A stretch of DNA of 64,000 nt from Plectrocnemia conspersa (taxonomy: Eukaryota; Arthropoda; Insecta; Trichoptera; Polycentropodidae), in assembly GCA_009617715.1 (NCBI GenBank), contig VTFK01000155.1, positions 868,001 through 932,000 of the forward strand. Direction: 5' to 3'. Positions 1 through 12,405 of the stretch are shown here, one piece after another. Below the pieces are notes generated by a model that was given only the letters and a program-made list of their open reading frames with translations, was not told the origin of the DNA and made no database searches. How positions within the stretch are numbered: the stretch's first letter is position 1; every line of letters starts with the position of its first letter. Made by a program: the position numbers and the translations under genes.

Positions 1-1494
1 ACTAACAAACAATAGAAAATACGTACACGTGTATTGTATACACTACATCATGTACTTGGAACAAAGAGCTTTTTAATAAGCTCGTAAAAGCTAATATTAG
101 AGTAACATGCAACTCGCCGTCATTTATAGCTAACTTTGTAGAGAGAATTTAATTTATATAATGTTAATACATACTATTTAATAATTAGCCGCCTGGTTGC
201 ATGAAAGCTAGTTCGTTCGATGATTATATCCGGAGCTTTCTGTAAACAAGAAAAGACAAAATGTTAATGTAATAATACTATGAAAACAACATATTGATTT
301 TAAGCAGAGAACAACACAATAATATTGGTTAAATCAGTATATCGTATTAATTTAAGAAAATAAATTAATAACGATCAATCTATTTAAAGCATATTTTCAA
401 TATTTAGTAAACTGTAATCCTTTAACAACTTAATACAAAACCATCAATCACTTTGACGCAAATCAATCAGTATGGAAAGAAGCGTTGTCTTTTTAGGATC
501 AGATGTTTTCATCACCATATTTGAAAAATAATCACAATCGATGAGATTATCCTACGACCAAAATGATTCACAATATTTTATTATAAAAATAAGGGTTCAT
601 TTAATTTTCTTAAGTTGACTTTGATCAGATTTTAACTATTTTCAATCTACGGTTTATTTTCTAGAAATCAAACTTTTTGCTCCTTCAGCTAACTGTCTGA
701 GATAAAAATGATAGACGCATTAAAAAAATTCAACAATCAGCTGTGAATACGATTTTTAGTAGTTACGTCATGCAATATTTCGTATTCCTGTGCAGTTGTC
801 ATTTATTTTCTTACAGTTACTAACTTTGGATAATGTTGATTGAATTGTTTTTTATTTTAGGCACTGTAATGTTTTTTTTATAAATTTCTTTACTAATATT
901 TGCGAAGCCAATCAAATTATAAAAAAGTACTAATAATTATGAAAATTTGTACGGATGCTTATGACTTATTTACAGAGGAAAAGTTTCTGTAGATGAAATT
1001 ATATTTGCTTTAATCACGTGTTTCGACACTTTATAATATGTTTTTTTCGAGGCCAACGATTGACTTTTTGAATAGGTAAAAGTCGCTGAAATAATATCTA
1101 TATTTGACAAATCATAAAAATACGAAGGGTATTATTTATGCGCACATGTGTATGATTTAACATCTTCAAAAAAGAAACAAAAAAACAGGCCAGTCAAAAT
1201 ATTAATATATCACAGAATAACAAAAAATGCCCGATGGTATGATGTAATCAGAATTGGGTATACATATATTATATATATAGTCTGATCGAAGCGCTCAAAA
1301 TTTGTATATAAAAAACTTGCAAAAGTAAATATGTGGATATAAAATAATCTTGAGCAATTTAATAAATAACTAACGCGTGTCACTAATAAATTTAACCTTT
1401 TATTTATTTTTTCACTTTCTAGAAGACGAGCAATCTTAACTAAGTTAAGTTACTCGATAATAAATCACCTCACAACGATACACGTAATAGATAT
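1..1494. other. AT-rich non-coding stretch, no feature seen
   Basis: Stops occur densely in all six frames. There are homopolymer and TA-rich tracts but no repeat shared with other parts of the window, no coding-like frame and no RNA-gene motif that I can support. Confidence 0.5.
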
Positions 1495-1930
1495 GGTTAT
1501 CTCACGAGGCGTGCTTCGCTATTTTCTCCCTGTATTTTGTAAGATGTAGTTTGCCGCTAAGGTTTCGTGACACGATACACCCTTATTCGTACATGTGTAT
1601 GCGCGCACGTGTAAAACGAAGGGTTCCTATATCATCATTACGCTAAAGCGGAGTAGTACGTATATCAAATGAATATTAGCTTTCGGACAAATAATTTTGT
1701 CGGGGAGAGGAAAAGAGAAAAAAGCCACCGCCGTAACTTTCGCAACGGGCGTTTTACGGGCGCAATAAAGAAAAGGTCGCCGGTTCCGGGATCCCGAGGG
1801 TCTCTTGTTTCCGGTGGACTACCTTGGTGGAAAAATTGGCCCGGCAGTGGCGGCCTATTTAGCAATAATCGCGGAATGCGTACTAATTTATTCAGGCGTT
1901 TCGAAAATGATTGGGGCCTTTCGAGCTAAA
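1495..1930. other. GC-richer island, both strands open
   Basis: The base composition rises clearly above the AT-rich surroundings. Overlapping frames stay open on both strands (plus 1669-1929, 86 codons; minus 1665-1865, 66 codons). The plus frame is rich in Arg, Asn and Gly and resembles no family I know. Open frames on both strands are expected when GC rises and stops become rare, so I do not call a gene. It matches no other segment of the window. It could be a conserved regulatory element, a lone exon or chance composition. Confidence 0.3.
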
Positions 1931-3524
1931 ATGGGTTAACCGAGCTGTTAAGAAGTAACGATAACGATTTAATATACGCCATATTTAATAGGCAAAAAAA
2001 CAGTAATTGAATTTTCATGTTAAAGTATAAGTTTAATAAAAAATAAATTTTCCTTTTAGAGAACTGTAAACAGTCGTGAAATTTAGAGTCAATATCCGAT
2101 TTGTTAATATTTTTACTGTACATGTAGAGCAAAAAGACATTTGTAATACCAATATTTTAAATATATTTACATTGATTTTTCTTGTGCTTATAAGATACAA
2201 ATAGAACGATGGAGTTTTTTAAGACAACTGTTTTTTACAAATATTCATTAAACATTCAACTATTCGAATATTAAATTAAAAATAAATGAAGTATGTATTT
2301 AAATATTCAAATATATTTGATTTTTTTTTTCTTAGTTTTACCGTTATTAATTGTTTAAGCAATTAGTGCAAAAAATCAAATAAATTTCTGTAAAATAATT
2401 ATTTTAATTAATCGACAATTACTCTTATAATCGGTAAACTTTTTTTTCATAGTACAATACTTTGAGGGCGTCAAAATAAAAAGGTTTAATTTATTATTAC
2501 ATACTTTTTGATTAGAGACGTCATTTCAGCTTTTTTAAATCACCAGAATTAAGATAAGCTGCGATTATATATTTGATATATAATACATAAAGATCTGATC
2601 CGTGTTGGCGTGTGTTTAGTGAAGATTTGCGTATAAATAAATCGCGATAGAATTATTGAACTGATTGAAATAAAATCTTTGCAACTTGAAACAAAAAATA
2701 CAAAAACGTAACATGAACTTTACAAAAAATTGCGACGTACACCTGTTTTTGAGATAAGTAATAAACGATAATAAACGGCGGGCCTTTTCAAGATTATGTT
2801 TCTTTCAACGAACAAATTCTGTGAATTTAGGTCATAGTACACACCCCGATAAACATTTTAAATATTTTTCAAAGGCGTAAAAGCTTTTTTTTTGTTCAAA
2901 AAAACGTCTCATTATTTTGCATTACGAAACAAAATCAATGCGCATAAAAAAACATGGATTTTGGAGTGGCACTGGTCACTCATTTATTGAGAGAAAAACG
3001 ACTACATGTGTTCCTCGAATATACAAATTATTTCATCGTAAGACTTTTAAAATTTCATTGAATATAGTCCAAACGAAAATTTTACGAATATTCATATTAT
3101 TCGAATATTCGATTGTGAACCCTACTATATTCTCAGACATATGCATGGGTTAATTTTAAGCGAAGAGGGCTGAATAAGACGATCTTCAACTAATTTGTTT
3201 TAACACTATTTATTCGTTTAGAAACTATTAATGAAAGACAATTTAGTGCACTCTTAAACGCGCTGAAACTAGATCCAAAAGACGCGTTCGATACCAATGT
3301 CGTGTAATATTATTCTAATGAGCGTTGAAATATCTAATTCTTTTTTAAAATTTATTTATTTTTTAAAATTATGAGCATCGTGACTTAACAGGTTAACCTA
3401 ATGCGTCACGATAGCTAAAAGTATTGAATATTTTAAAATTTTAAGATATTTACATATATACGTATGCATACATACAAATTCATATATAAGTAAAACACGA
3501 AAACAAGATAAAATAACAGATACA
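1931..3524. other. AT-rich non-coding stretch with a small dyad
   Basis: Mostly low-complexity A/T sequence. The only structure noted is a dyad at about 3376-3411, where ATCGTGAC and GTCACGAT flank a spacer that itself contains the palindrome AGGTTAACCT. No protein or RNA gene is supported. Confidence 0.45.
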
Positions 3525-3800
3525 TATCACTTGAACAGGTGTGCATTGTCCCACACAAATTGAACCAAAACCCCATATGTGCACAAGAAAATATCAATTT
3601 CTCTAAGCACAGTATTGAGCAGACGAACGGCCTTTTCAAGAGAAGAGTTGGCAAGTGCTCCATTACTAAACTTTACAGGCAAGAACAGTGGACGCGACCG
3701 AAAAGTATAAGCATTTTCCAGAGCACACACTTGGAGCTGCTCGAGCACCTAAGGATTGTCTACGATGCATTTGATTCAATTTCTAGAAGTGTTTAATTAT
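3525..3800. other. Coding-like island, open on both strands, unidentified
   Basis: The plus strand is open 3539-3796 (85 codons) and the minus strand 3527-3748 (73 codons). The plus frame contains SIEQTNGLFKRR, loosely like the arginine-rich helix near the end of PIF/Harbinger (HARBI1-type) nucleases. The minus frame reads smoothly as amphipathic helices (ANSSLEKAVRLLN). The two readings exclude each other as conserved protein, and no catalytic motif is visible in either. A decayed transposase fragment is the leading idea, held weakly. Confidence 0.25.
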
Positions 3801-5089
3801 ATAAACACTTTTGTGAGTTGACAAATAAACGTATCCCAGCGCTCCCAGAAAAAAAGCACTGAGAAAATTATGAAATTTAAAGTATTTTTAACAAACGTGT
3901 GCTGACGGGATAGCAATGGGACACTGCATAGTCGTTGCAGAAAATTTATTTACAGTTTAATTATGCGCCGATCGGCACGTTCTTCTCCCTACGCGTCGTT
4001 AAGACAAGTGGTTCCTATCGATATATCAATCCGTGTTGTCAATATACTGCCTAGTTCCACGGTAGCCGAATAAATCGACCCCACGGTTTCACTCATCAGC
4101 TCTCATAATAACAAAAATCCAAAACGTTGTGAAAGCTCACATACTAGCGAGTGAAAAATGAAAAATGCAAAATGAGGATTTTTAAAATACAAAATTAAAT
4201 TTTTTTATTAAGAATTTAATTTGTAAGAATATTTTGACGTGCGAAAGAGAGATTCTCTCAAATAAAATTGACTCTTCATCTACGCGCACACCTGCTAAAT
4301 TATATGCCAAAGAGAAAAACAGCACAAATAAATATTAATATTTTCTGGTTAAAATTAAATAAAACTAATATTAACCGAGATTCTCACGACAAAAAGTAAA
4401 ATAAAAATTTAAAGTAAGAAAAATATGATTTGATTTCTAAAATGTTTCACATAGAAAAGAGATCGAAATCGTAAAAACGCTATAAAAAAAAAAAATGACG
4501 TGATTTGTAATAATATTAAAGGTCAACTAATAAGGGTTCATTTCGGGGCTCACTTACAATGAATTACACGAACTCGGATCTAGATATATAAAATATTTAC
4601 AACTAGAGATCTTCTCGTCGACCGACCTCGAGAGTGCGTTGATTCGGTTTCTACTAAATGGAAGTATTAGCAACCCTGCTAACATGGACAGCTGACATAA
4701 GTCAATCGTTAACTTGCAAGTGAGATTTTGAGCTGATGACGTGTTGATACGTCAACACCAACGGACGATCCAGGCTTTGAGATCGATGCTGCTTCGGATC
4801 TAGGCACTGCATGATGCCAACAATTCAGCATTAGCTCGCGAGATTAACTATATATGTGCATCCGTACATCAGATTGTATACCGATACATCTGCAATAGTG
4901 TTTTTATGTTAAATCGAATTATTTTATCTTCGTGTTATATCTGTATTTAATCTGCGTAATTTTCTCAAACTTCCCATTTTTATATCGAAGCGGATATTAG
5001 CCTAAATTTGAATATTATTTATTTCTAGAATTAACAATTTCCTATCCAATCCATATAGAAAGCCAAACGGAAAACAAATATTACGTTAC
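3801..5089. other. Non-coding stretch, partly GC-richer, no gene
   Basis: 4600-4900 is richer in GC than its surroundings. One plus frame there (about 4737-4905) is open apart from a single stop, but it matches no family I know. The rest is AT-rich with no repeat shared elsewhere. Confidence 0.35.
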
Positions 5090-5515
5090 ACACTCGTGCT
5101 TTTCATCTTCGAGAGTAATCGCCATCGTGACTTTGGTTCATCGTGTCGCTCCTTGGCCGAACACATAAAAGGACGGGTCAAGGTCTCGCCCGAATTTCTA
5201 TGACTTAGTTTATTGGATTTTGCTATATGCTCCTAATGGAACCGGACACTAAATCAAACACAGTGTCGTTGACTAGCCGAGCCGAAACGCCGTCCCGCGC
5301 CGGTCCGTTGTCAAAGCCCTTGAAAGCCTTCGCATCCGTGAAATTGACAATCAAATACGAGAAAACGGCAGAATCCGCAAACGCGGCGGTCGATTTGCGC
5401 GATCCGCACAATAATGCCATTTGCGGATCGTTTAATGTTCCCCACTTTCGGGGAGATAACCCAACTCCTTGGCGTGAGCGGAAAAGGGCCAATTAAAACG
5501 TTCGCGTTAGACGGT
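5090..5515. other. GC-rich island, both strands open
   Basis: One of the most GC-rich segments of the window. Both strands stay open for 89 codons over nearly the same span (5227-5496 plus, 5223-5492 minus). Neither reading shows a signal peptide, membrane span or domain motif. It is not repeated in the window. The mirror-image openness points to composition rather than proven coding. A conserved non-coding element or an isolated exon both fit. Confidence 0.3.
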
Positions 5516-6505
5516 GCCCAATTAGGAATACCAAAAACCGTGAAATTTAACTAACTGTTGCGAAGAATATTAGAGATATTTTAATTTGGTACCAATATTA
5601 AAGTATTTCCAATTTATGAGGATTTTTACTTTTGAATGTTAATGTGAAACTTTAATTAATTCAGTGAACAATAATTATTAAGACTCAATGTATGTTTTTT
5701 AGACAACGTTGACCCTGACAAAATGTAAAGAAAAACAGTATCTTGCAAAAATTCTACACACCAATCTCGCATTCACACCGAGCCTGAGACATATTGGGTC
5801 AATCCGTTTTGCAAGTTATATAAAGAATTCTGTGACGACTAAGAAGAACCACCCTCATTTAACCAACAAATACGGACGTCTAATTTGACGACCCTATTTA
5901 AACACTTAAACAATATATGTATGTATGTGTTGAGTAAAGTGTAGGAAAATGGTTCAAAAATATATTTGTGATGAGACAAGCTTCAAATACAAACAATACG
6001 ATATTCTCTTTTTTTCACGCACTTTTTTATAAATGCACACAATTTCATTTTACGAAACATATAAATTCCAAGATTAGTAAACATAATGTGAAAGTATGCT
6101 AAACATATAATATATTCTCTATGAGTTGAAGTAGCTCATTATTAGAGAATTTCCAATATCTAATATCTACGACCTGGCTCAATTTTAATCAAAGATAACG
6201 ATATTCATCCGAAGATTAGAAACATCTAGATAAACCTAATCTATGATGATCTATCAGAATTATAAATACTTAATTCCGATCATTCCGATCTCTCTGACAA
6301 TTTTTTATCATGATTTTGCTTTCCAGGCAGATGTAAGATTTACATTCCGAATTTAAGTATTCTTGTAAGATGAAATATTATATATCCAGAATTTAATGAC
6401 TATAAAATCTTTCAAAAATGCATGTAAACGATAAGCCTGATTCTAAACCAGGAATTCAAAAAAATGAAAATAATCTTAAAAAAAAATCTCGACTCAATCC
6501 CAAAA
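5516..6505. other. AT-rich non-coding stretch, no feature seen
   Basis: No open frame of note and no dispersed repeat found by eye. Confidence 0.45.
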
Positions 6506-6518
6506 ATATTTTTTTTAA

Positions 6519-6605
6519 AATACGGAATACATTTTCAAAAGTAGATATATATTTTTACCAGTGAAAATATAACTTATCTGTCAGGTGTTAAAACCATATA
6601 ACTTT
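6519..6605 (+). repeat. Isolated copy of the ~64-bp unit repeat (family A)
   Basis: Carries GGAATACAT, then a run close to GTAGATATATATTTTTACC, AGTGAAAATATAA and TATCTGTCAGGTG. The same blocks appear in the same order at 9470-9550 and, in weaker form, at 10200-10345. This copy lies immediately upstream of the short inverted-repeat element at 6631. Confidence 0.6.
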
Positions 6606-6630
6606 TCCATATGTAGTATTTTTTTTTACT

Positions 6631-6793
6631 GCGACGGCGCCGACACGATTTTATTGCTTTTGACGTGATTTTTTGCCTGCTGAGAAGTGATAATCGTGAC
6701 TAAAATTCGATTTTAATATATTTTATCCAATTCTCATTTAATAATAAATTCATAAGTTCAAAATACATGTCAAAAGCAATGAGTCGTCGTCGT
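6631..6793. mobile_element. Short inverted-repeat element (MITE-like, family B)
   Basis: The left end has GCGACGGCGCCGACACG followed by ATTGCTTTTGACGTG. The right end, reverse-complemented, reads ACGACGACGACTC then ATTGCTTTTGACATG, giving imperfect inverted ends of roughly 30-37 bp around about 90 bp of AT-rich DNA. There is no coding capacity. Related left-end sequence occurs at 17240 and 42195, which supports a mobile family. No clear target-site duplication was identified. Confidence 0.6.
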
Positions 6794-8835
6794 ACTAGAA
6801 ATATTCTATATTCTAGACGAGTCTAGGGAAATTTATCGTGACTTTTTCATAATGGGATTTTACTTCCCTTTTTGGTGAAATTTTGGTTCATGTTAGTTTT
6901 TGTCACAATCTACTTTGTTTAATTTAATTTAACACAGAAAGACAATCATTTTTAATTGCACTGTTTTTTGCGAAACTACCCCTATTTGTCGTTTTAACTC
7001 GTTTCAAGATTATTAAATTATGATATTTAACAGTTGTCGGGAATCGTTGCTTACATTACCTAACTTTTAATAATACATATCTCAATAAAAAACGGAGCTT
7101 AAATACATTTATTTAAGCATAAGGAATAATTCCATTTTTAACTATAAGTCATACAAAATAGATCCATGAAAATAATAATAAACGGCAGATACCAATGGAT
7201 ATAGAATATTATTGTTTTCATACTGAAAGATGATATATAAACTTATTTTGCATAACCACAGAAACCACGATAAAATCAAAAATAAAATTTAGAAATAGCT
7301 TGACAAAAACCTCTTTGCGGATCTGTTATTTTTAATTTAAAGATTTTTAAAAATAGTTAATTAAATAGTTAAATAATTTTCACACCAATTTCGGCGAGTC
7401 ATCGAAATTGGTGTGACAATTTAACTTATAAATAATTAACAGTTTTTACAATTATACTAATTGATGAACTCGCACGAAATGGTTTACATGGCATTACTAT
7501 TGTAGTTATGTATATGATTATATTTATTTCTGTAATTATATTTGTATAGGTTTTATGATTTATTACCATTTTTTTCATAAAGATTAAATTATATGTTTCA
7601 TGTAAAAGTATACGCTTATTTATAATTTGTTATTATTTTTTTGTAGTACGTGTAGTTTTTATAATAACGATTTAAAAAATGCCAATATGTATATTTGCAA
7701 ATAAGCTGTGTAAATAATAATATTTACCAGATAAAATACTTTTGCAAATTAAAATTTAGCACATAATTTAAAATCAAATCTTTCTTATTAAATATATTCT
7801 TTAAAAAAATATTTTATTATTAGAGCTAAAAATTCTATAGCAATCATTAGACCATGGAGTTTCTATTGCTTATAAAAAAGAATATGACCTAATAATGCAT
7901 AAAATTATATAATATTTAATATTAAATATGTGATCACTATACAATAAACTAATTATTTAATTATGAACTCAATTTTAATTGCCCGTGAAAAAGGATTACC
8001 AATTATTTATCTCTAAGAATAAAATATGTGCTTAAAAATGTTATATTAATGCTACTATTTATAATCTTATATAATATTTAATCATTATTCTCCGCTATTC
8101 GTAATTGACGAGAATAATTTAAAACAAGCAATTCCAAGTTCGCTGTTAATGTCAAGATCCATTGCGGAATTATCCCGAAATGAAATTAAATTAGAACCGG
8201 GTATAGTTTTTAATCTTACGTAATATTAAATGGTTCATTTTTATACGAACTCATAGAAATCGTCCGTTTATTTATATAACTCAAACAGTTTTATTAAATT
8301 TAATATTTATAATACAAGCTTAATTAATTTTTCAACGTGATTTATAACATTGCATAAATATAGACTTGAATTTTAAATTTAGAATCATGGAAAATATTAT
8401 TTTATATATTCATTACTAAAATAGAAAATTAATTGATTTTTTCATTTGGAAATACTAGAGCTTCTTTCACGTTGGCTTTTAAAACGAATGTACATAGTTA
8501 AAGCCCTAATTGCTTAATTGAACTAATTGGTTCATTTTATAGTCAAAAGCTCTAAAATTAAATTTTATGACTCGACCTTTATACCACTTACTCGTTAATA
8601 GTAGCATATTTAAATACTTGATGAATCTACGATAATACTTCATTTAATTTTGCCGATAGCTCAATAATTCAATAATGTGGAGATATTTTTTTAAATATCG
8701 TAATTTGTATGGTATAACAATTCCATGTTTCGACTTACAGTGGTAATTAAATTGATTAAAATGAATTGCCATCATTACTATATTTTTTTTATATTTTTTC
8801 AATCAATCGGAGTAGTGATAAGTATATCGAACATC
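6794..8835. other. AT-rich non-coding stretch
   Basis: Very AT-rich with dense stops. Apart from the hairpin at 7380-7416 I see no structure. Confidence 0.45.
7380..7416. repeat. Perfect 14-bp stem hairpin
   Basis: TCACACCAATTTCG is followed by a 9-base loop and the exact reverse complement CGAAATTGGTGTGA. The stem is more GC-balanced than its AT-rich surroundings, so it is unlikely to be a by-product of A/T richness. It could be a MITE core, a small structured RNA or a protein-binding dyad. Nothing nearby discriminates between these. Confidence 0.75.
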
Positions 8836-8925
8836 TGTATCCAGGCCTGTCGAAAAGAGACATTTTTCCCGGGCCCATTCTCCTTGAGGGGCCCAACTCT
8901 AGAAAAAATCATGGCTAGAATATAT
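8836..8925 (-). repeat. GC-rich relic resembling a common arthropod repeat end
   Basis: A short run containing TTTCCCGGGCCCATTC and GAGGGGCCCAAC stands out from AT-rich DNA. Read on the minus strand, it resembles the GGGCCC-rich ends of repeats common in arthropod genomes. No second copy is in this window, so the family assignment is from memory and weak. Confidence 0.25.
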
Positions 8926-9439
8926 TTATAAAAAATGGAAAAACCAATCTCAAATAACGAATCAGATGTTTGAGATGTATTTGTGTTTTAGCACTTTTTT
9001 ATACATATTATACAAGAAATAAAAGAAGCGGAACATTGCCTTCAAAAGCGCCCACTTTCTAGGTAGTACTTTCACAATAAACATTATATTTAAAGCGACA
9101 GATTGTAGTATTTTTACGCTGCTCTGTTTGTGTTAAAATTTTTTTCAAATTATTGTTGACTTTATTGTTTTTTGAACGTTTAAAAAATATTAAACATGAG
9201 AGAAAATATTCAACGAATGTAAATTAGTAATTCTGAAAATTCAGATCGAAAATCTAAGGAAGAAACAAATAAATTACGAAAAATCAACAACAGCATTAGC
9301 TGAATTATATATATATTTAACGTTTTTATAGATTGTATTATCGGTAATGTAACAACTAGATTTAACGCAACAAAATAAATAAATAATACGTTCCCGAAAA
9401 TATTTTTAAAATAAAATATATAAAAAACACTCTTTTTTT

Positions 9440-10830
9440 AAAATATATAATTTAAGGAAAATCATAACGGAATACATTCTTACTAGTAGATATATCTTTT
9501 TACCAGTGAAAATATAAATTATCTGGCAGGTGCTAGTAAAATTATACGATTTCAACTTTTCTATTTGTAGTAATTAATATTTATATTTACATACTTATCA
9601 TTATTTATTAACATCCGATGTATAAATGTTATAGTGAATGTGTTTTTATTACATTTTCACTAGTTAAGTCCAAATACATTTTGACCAGTAGATATATAAT
9701 ATATTTTTACTAGTGAGGATATAATTTAACAAATATACGCTAATATGCTGCTCTAAAATGTCTATGAAAATGTCAAACTAACCTAATGCAAGTTCTAAAA
9801 CTAATTATAGTTTTAGAACTTTCATTAGGTCAAGTCAAAAATACAAACTAAGCCAACTCATCTCTCAGGGAAAAATAGGTGGAAGAATAATTACAGACAC
9901 TCAGCGCTTCTCACATTTTGCTCAACAGTTTGTCTGCATTTCGATATTACACTATGATTTAAAAATATGATATTGATATTACTATGTATTTCTAATATAA
10001 TAATGAAATGAATAGCTCTCTGACTGACTGTGTTAACGCAAATTGAGTATAGTTCATTCACTACTACTTGGCGATTTTTTTTACAATATCCACATTTTTA
10101 ATATTTCCATACTATCCGTGGAATATAAATACATATGTTATAGTAAATGACTATTTCCAGTAAAAATATATTTTCAAAGGTATTTCAGTGGAATAATATC
10201 GGAATACATGATAATCGATAGATATATATTTGTAAAAGTGAATATATTTTTTATCAGGTGCTAGTGAAATTATATGCTCCGGTAGATAGATATTTGCACA
10301 AATGAAAATATATATTAACAGGTACTAGTGAAATTATATGCTATTCTAAATTATTATTTTACAGGTGTGAAACGTGTAAAAAAGTGATGTTAATGGTGGT
10401 CTACACCTGATAGTTGCTAACGCCATTTGTTAAATCTTGTACGAAAGCAGCGAATTTCATTTAAAAAAATAGTTATAGGGCGATAAATCACCTGTTAAGT
10501 CCAAAATATTCCAAAAGTGTGTATCGGATCATACGTGCAGTAAATAAATACAGTTTCACTGATATTGACTAGTGAAATTATATCTAAATCAATTGTTTGA
10601 TACATTTTAAATGGCCTAGTTAGTGAAATTATATTTATATTTGTAAAGATATAAATTCACCAAAAAATATACATTTACTGTAACAGTTGCGAAAGACATT
10701 TTAAAGTAGCATATAATTTAATTAGCGCTTATTAATAAACTTGTTGAAAAATGTATTCAGACATGATTTCACTTAATAGTGAAGTAAGATTTATACCAGT
10801 AAACATATAACTTCACCGAAAAATAATTAT
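9440..10830 (+). repeat. Cluster of ~64-bp unit repeats (family A)
   Basis: At least five degenerate copies of a unit lie here. The ordered blocks are GTAGATATATATTTTTACC, AGTGAAAATATAA, a CAGGTGCTAG block and TAGTGAAATTATATGCT. Units begin at about 9486, 9688, 10218 and 10282, and the last two sit in tandem about 64 bp apart. Further TAGTGAAATTATAT blocks lie near 10562 and 10620, with a weaker copy at 10785. Spacing is otherwise irregular, with unrelated DNA between copies, so this is not a simple satellite. Other copies are at 6519 and 55000. It could be the remains of a repeat carried by a mobile element. Confidence 0.6.
9781..9830. repeat. Near-perfect 22-bp inverted repeat inside family A cluster
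   Basis: ACCTAATGCAAGTTC... and ...GAACTTTCATTAGGT are reverse complements over 22 bp with one mismatch, separated by 6 bases. The right arm (AACTTTCATTAGGTCA) resembles AACATTCATTAGGTCA at 54899, next to another family A copy. This links the hairpin to that repeat family. Confidence 0.7.
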
Positions 10831-10959
10831 TATACATAAAGTCGATTTTGTACTTCAATTTCATTTCCTTTACTAAAAAATCTCCAGCTCCAAATACAAT
10901 TACCATTCATTCTCGCCCTCATACGAACATCTCATCAAGTGTAAGCGTTTTTCATTGCA

Positions 10960-11395
10960 GGACATTTATCCAAGCCCCGCTTAACGTCCGTTAAGCCCGG
11001 TTTGATAAATACTCGTATTCTGAGCCCTTCACACGCGTACGTACAATCTCTGCGTAATAATTAATAAGACGTAGGAGCCGTTTCGTTTTGTTTCCGTAGA
11101 TAAAAAAAAACACAACAGAACACCCGGAGTAGAGCGGAGGTCCGGACCTCGCCCGGTGGAAATGATGTTTTATGGCCGGGCACGCCTTTTACTCGCTAAG
11201 TTTTTAACGGTGATTCAGGAGGGGATACCTTTTGCATCATGGTTAAGTTATACGGTTAAGGCGACCCGGATAAAAATCTCTTTGCCCCGAAAAGTAAATG
11301 GAAAAAGATCGGGACCCGCGCCGATAAACATTTGTACTGCAAAGTGGAGGGCACATGGCGTAACGCTTGAGCGTAATTGAATTCACTAATCAAAC
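10960..11395. other. GC-rich island with plus and minus open frames
   Basis: Open 11156-11380 on plus (74 codons) and 11256-11453 on minus (65 codons). The composition is well above background. No recognisable domain is seen and there is no second copy. The upstream edge contains ordinary insect-like intergenic sequence. Same interpretation as the other islands: candidate conserved regulatory element or exon, undecided. Confidence 0.3.
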
Positions 11396-12405
11396 ACACA
11401 CGTTGTGTTGTTTTTCGTATGTGTCTGTAAAGGATTTTTCCAAGAAAGTTCACTTATTTTGTAAATAGATTTATTAATTTTGATTGTTTTATTATGTACT
11501 GTACAACATTCGTACTCGACTTCGCAAGAATTTCGTTCCCTGTTATATCGCATACTTAAATGCCAGTGGTTCTTAATACGTTGGGTACGCCTCCTCAAGG
11601 GAGGTATAAACAAATCCTACGGGAGGTGTGGGTTGCCTCTCAACTATAAATTGTTATATCCGTATTTATATGAGAAAACGAAAGAAAATGAAGTACAGTA
11701 TGGACTGAAAATAACCTCATTGTTCTTAAAATAACAATAATGTGCAAAAGTTTATTGTAACTATAACATAAAAAAAAATCACAAATACACAATACACAGA
11801 AGGAATTTTTAATTGATTAAGAAAAAAGAAAGTTTGAAATCACTCATAATGTACGCTCACTAATACAATACTTTAAAAGCAATCAAAATCAATGTTTTTT
11901 TTTGTCTAAAATGAACCAATATATCAGCGATACCTCTTCTTTTTGGCGAAATCAATAATAAAACCGGCTATTTTGTGAATGGTATAATAACGAAAGAACA
12001 TACTCGTTTAAAAAATAATATACCGTTACACGTACCCAAAATTCCATTATTGCCGGATTTATGCAACCCAAGAAAAATGCAACTTCTAAACGGCTAGGAT
12101 AGCTTAATAATATATTAGGACGATAAAAAACATATATTGTAGCTCTATCGCAAATCACCAATGGTAAATATATTAGGGATAAGAAAGATTGTATATCTCT
12201 TCCTATTTTTCGGAATGTTGCAATAGAAAATCACTTCAGAAGCATCACTTTGACTTTCGAAACTATTTCTGGAGATTTCTATGTTCAGACCTGAACTCGT
12301 ATCCAGCGAAGCTTACACTGAAAGCACACAGATAACAATTCCATTGAAAGGCATTGGCTTTCACTTTGATCATTAGTGCCCTAAACCGACAAGAATTATA
12401 ATCAA
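11396..12405. other. AT-rich non-coding stretch, no feature seen
   Basis: Short open frames at 11480-11734 and 11952-12161 have AT-driven composition and no recognisable motif. I do not support them as genes. Confidence 0.4.

Noticed and set aside
4737..4905. Coding exon with one stop in a GC-richer stretch
   Set aside because: Interrupted by a stop, no family resemblance, and no splice signals in the right phase.
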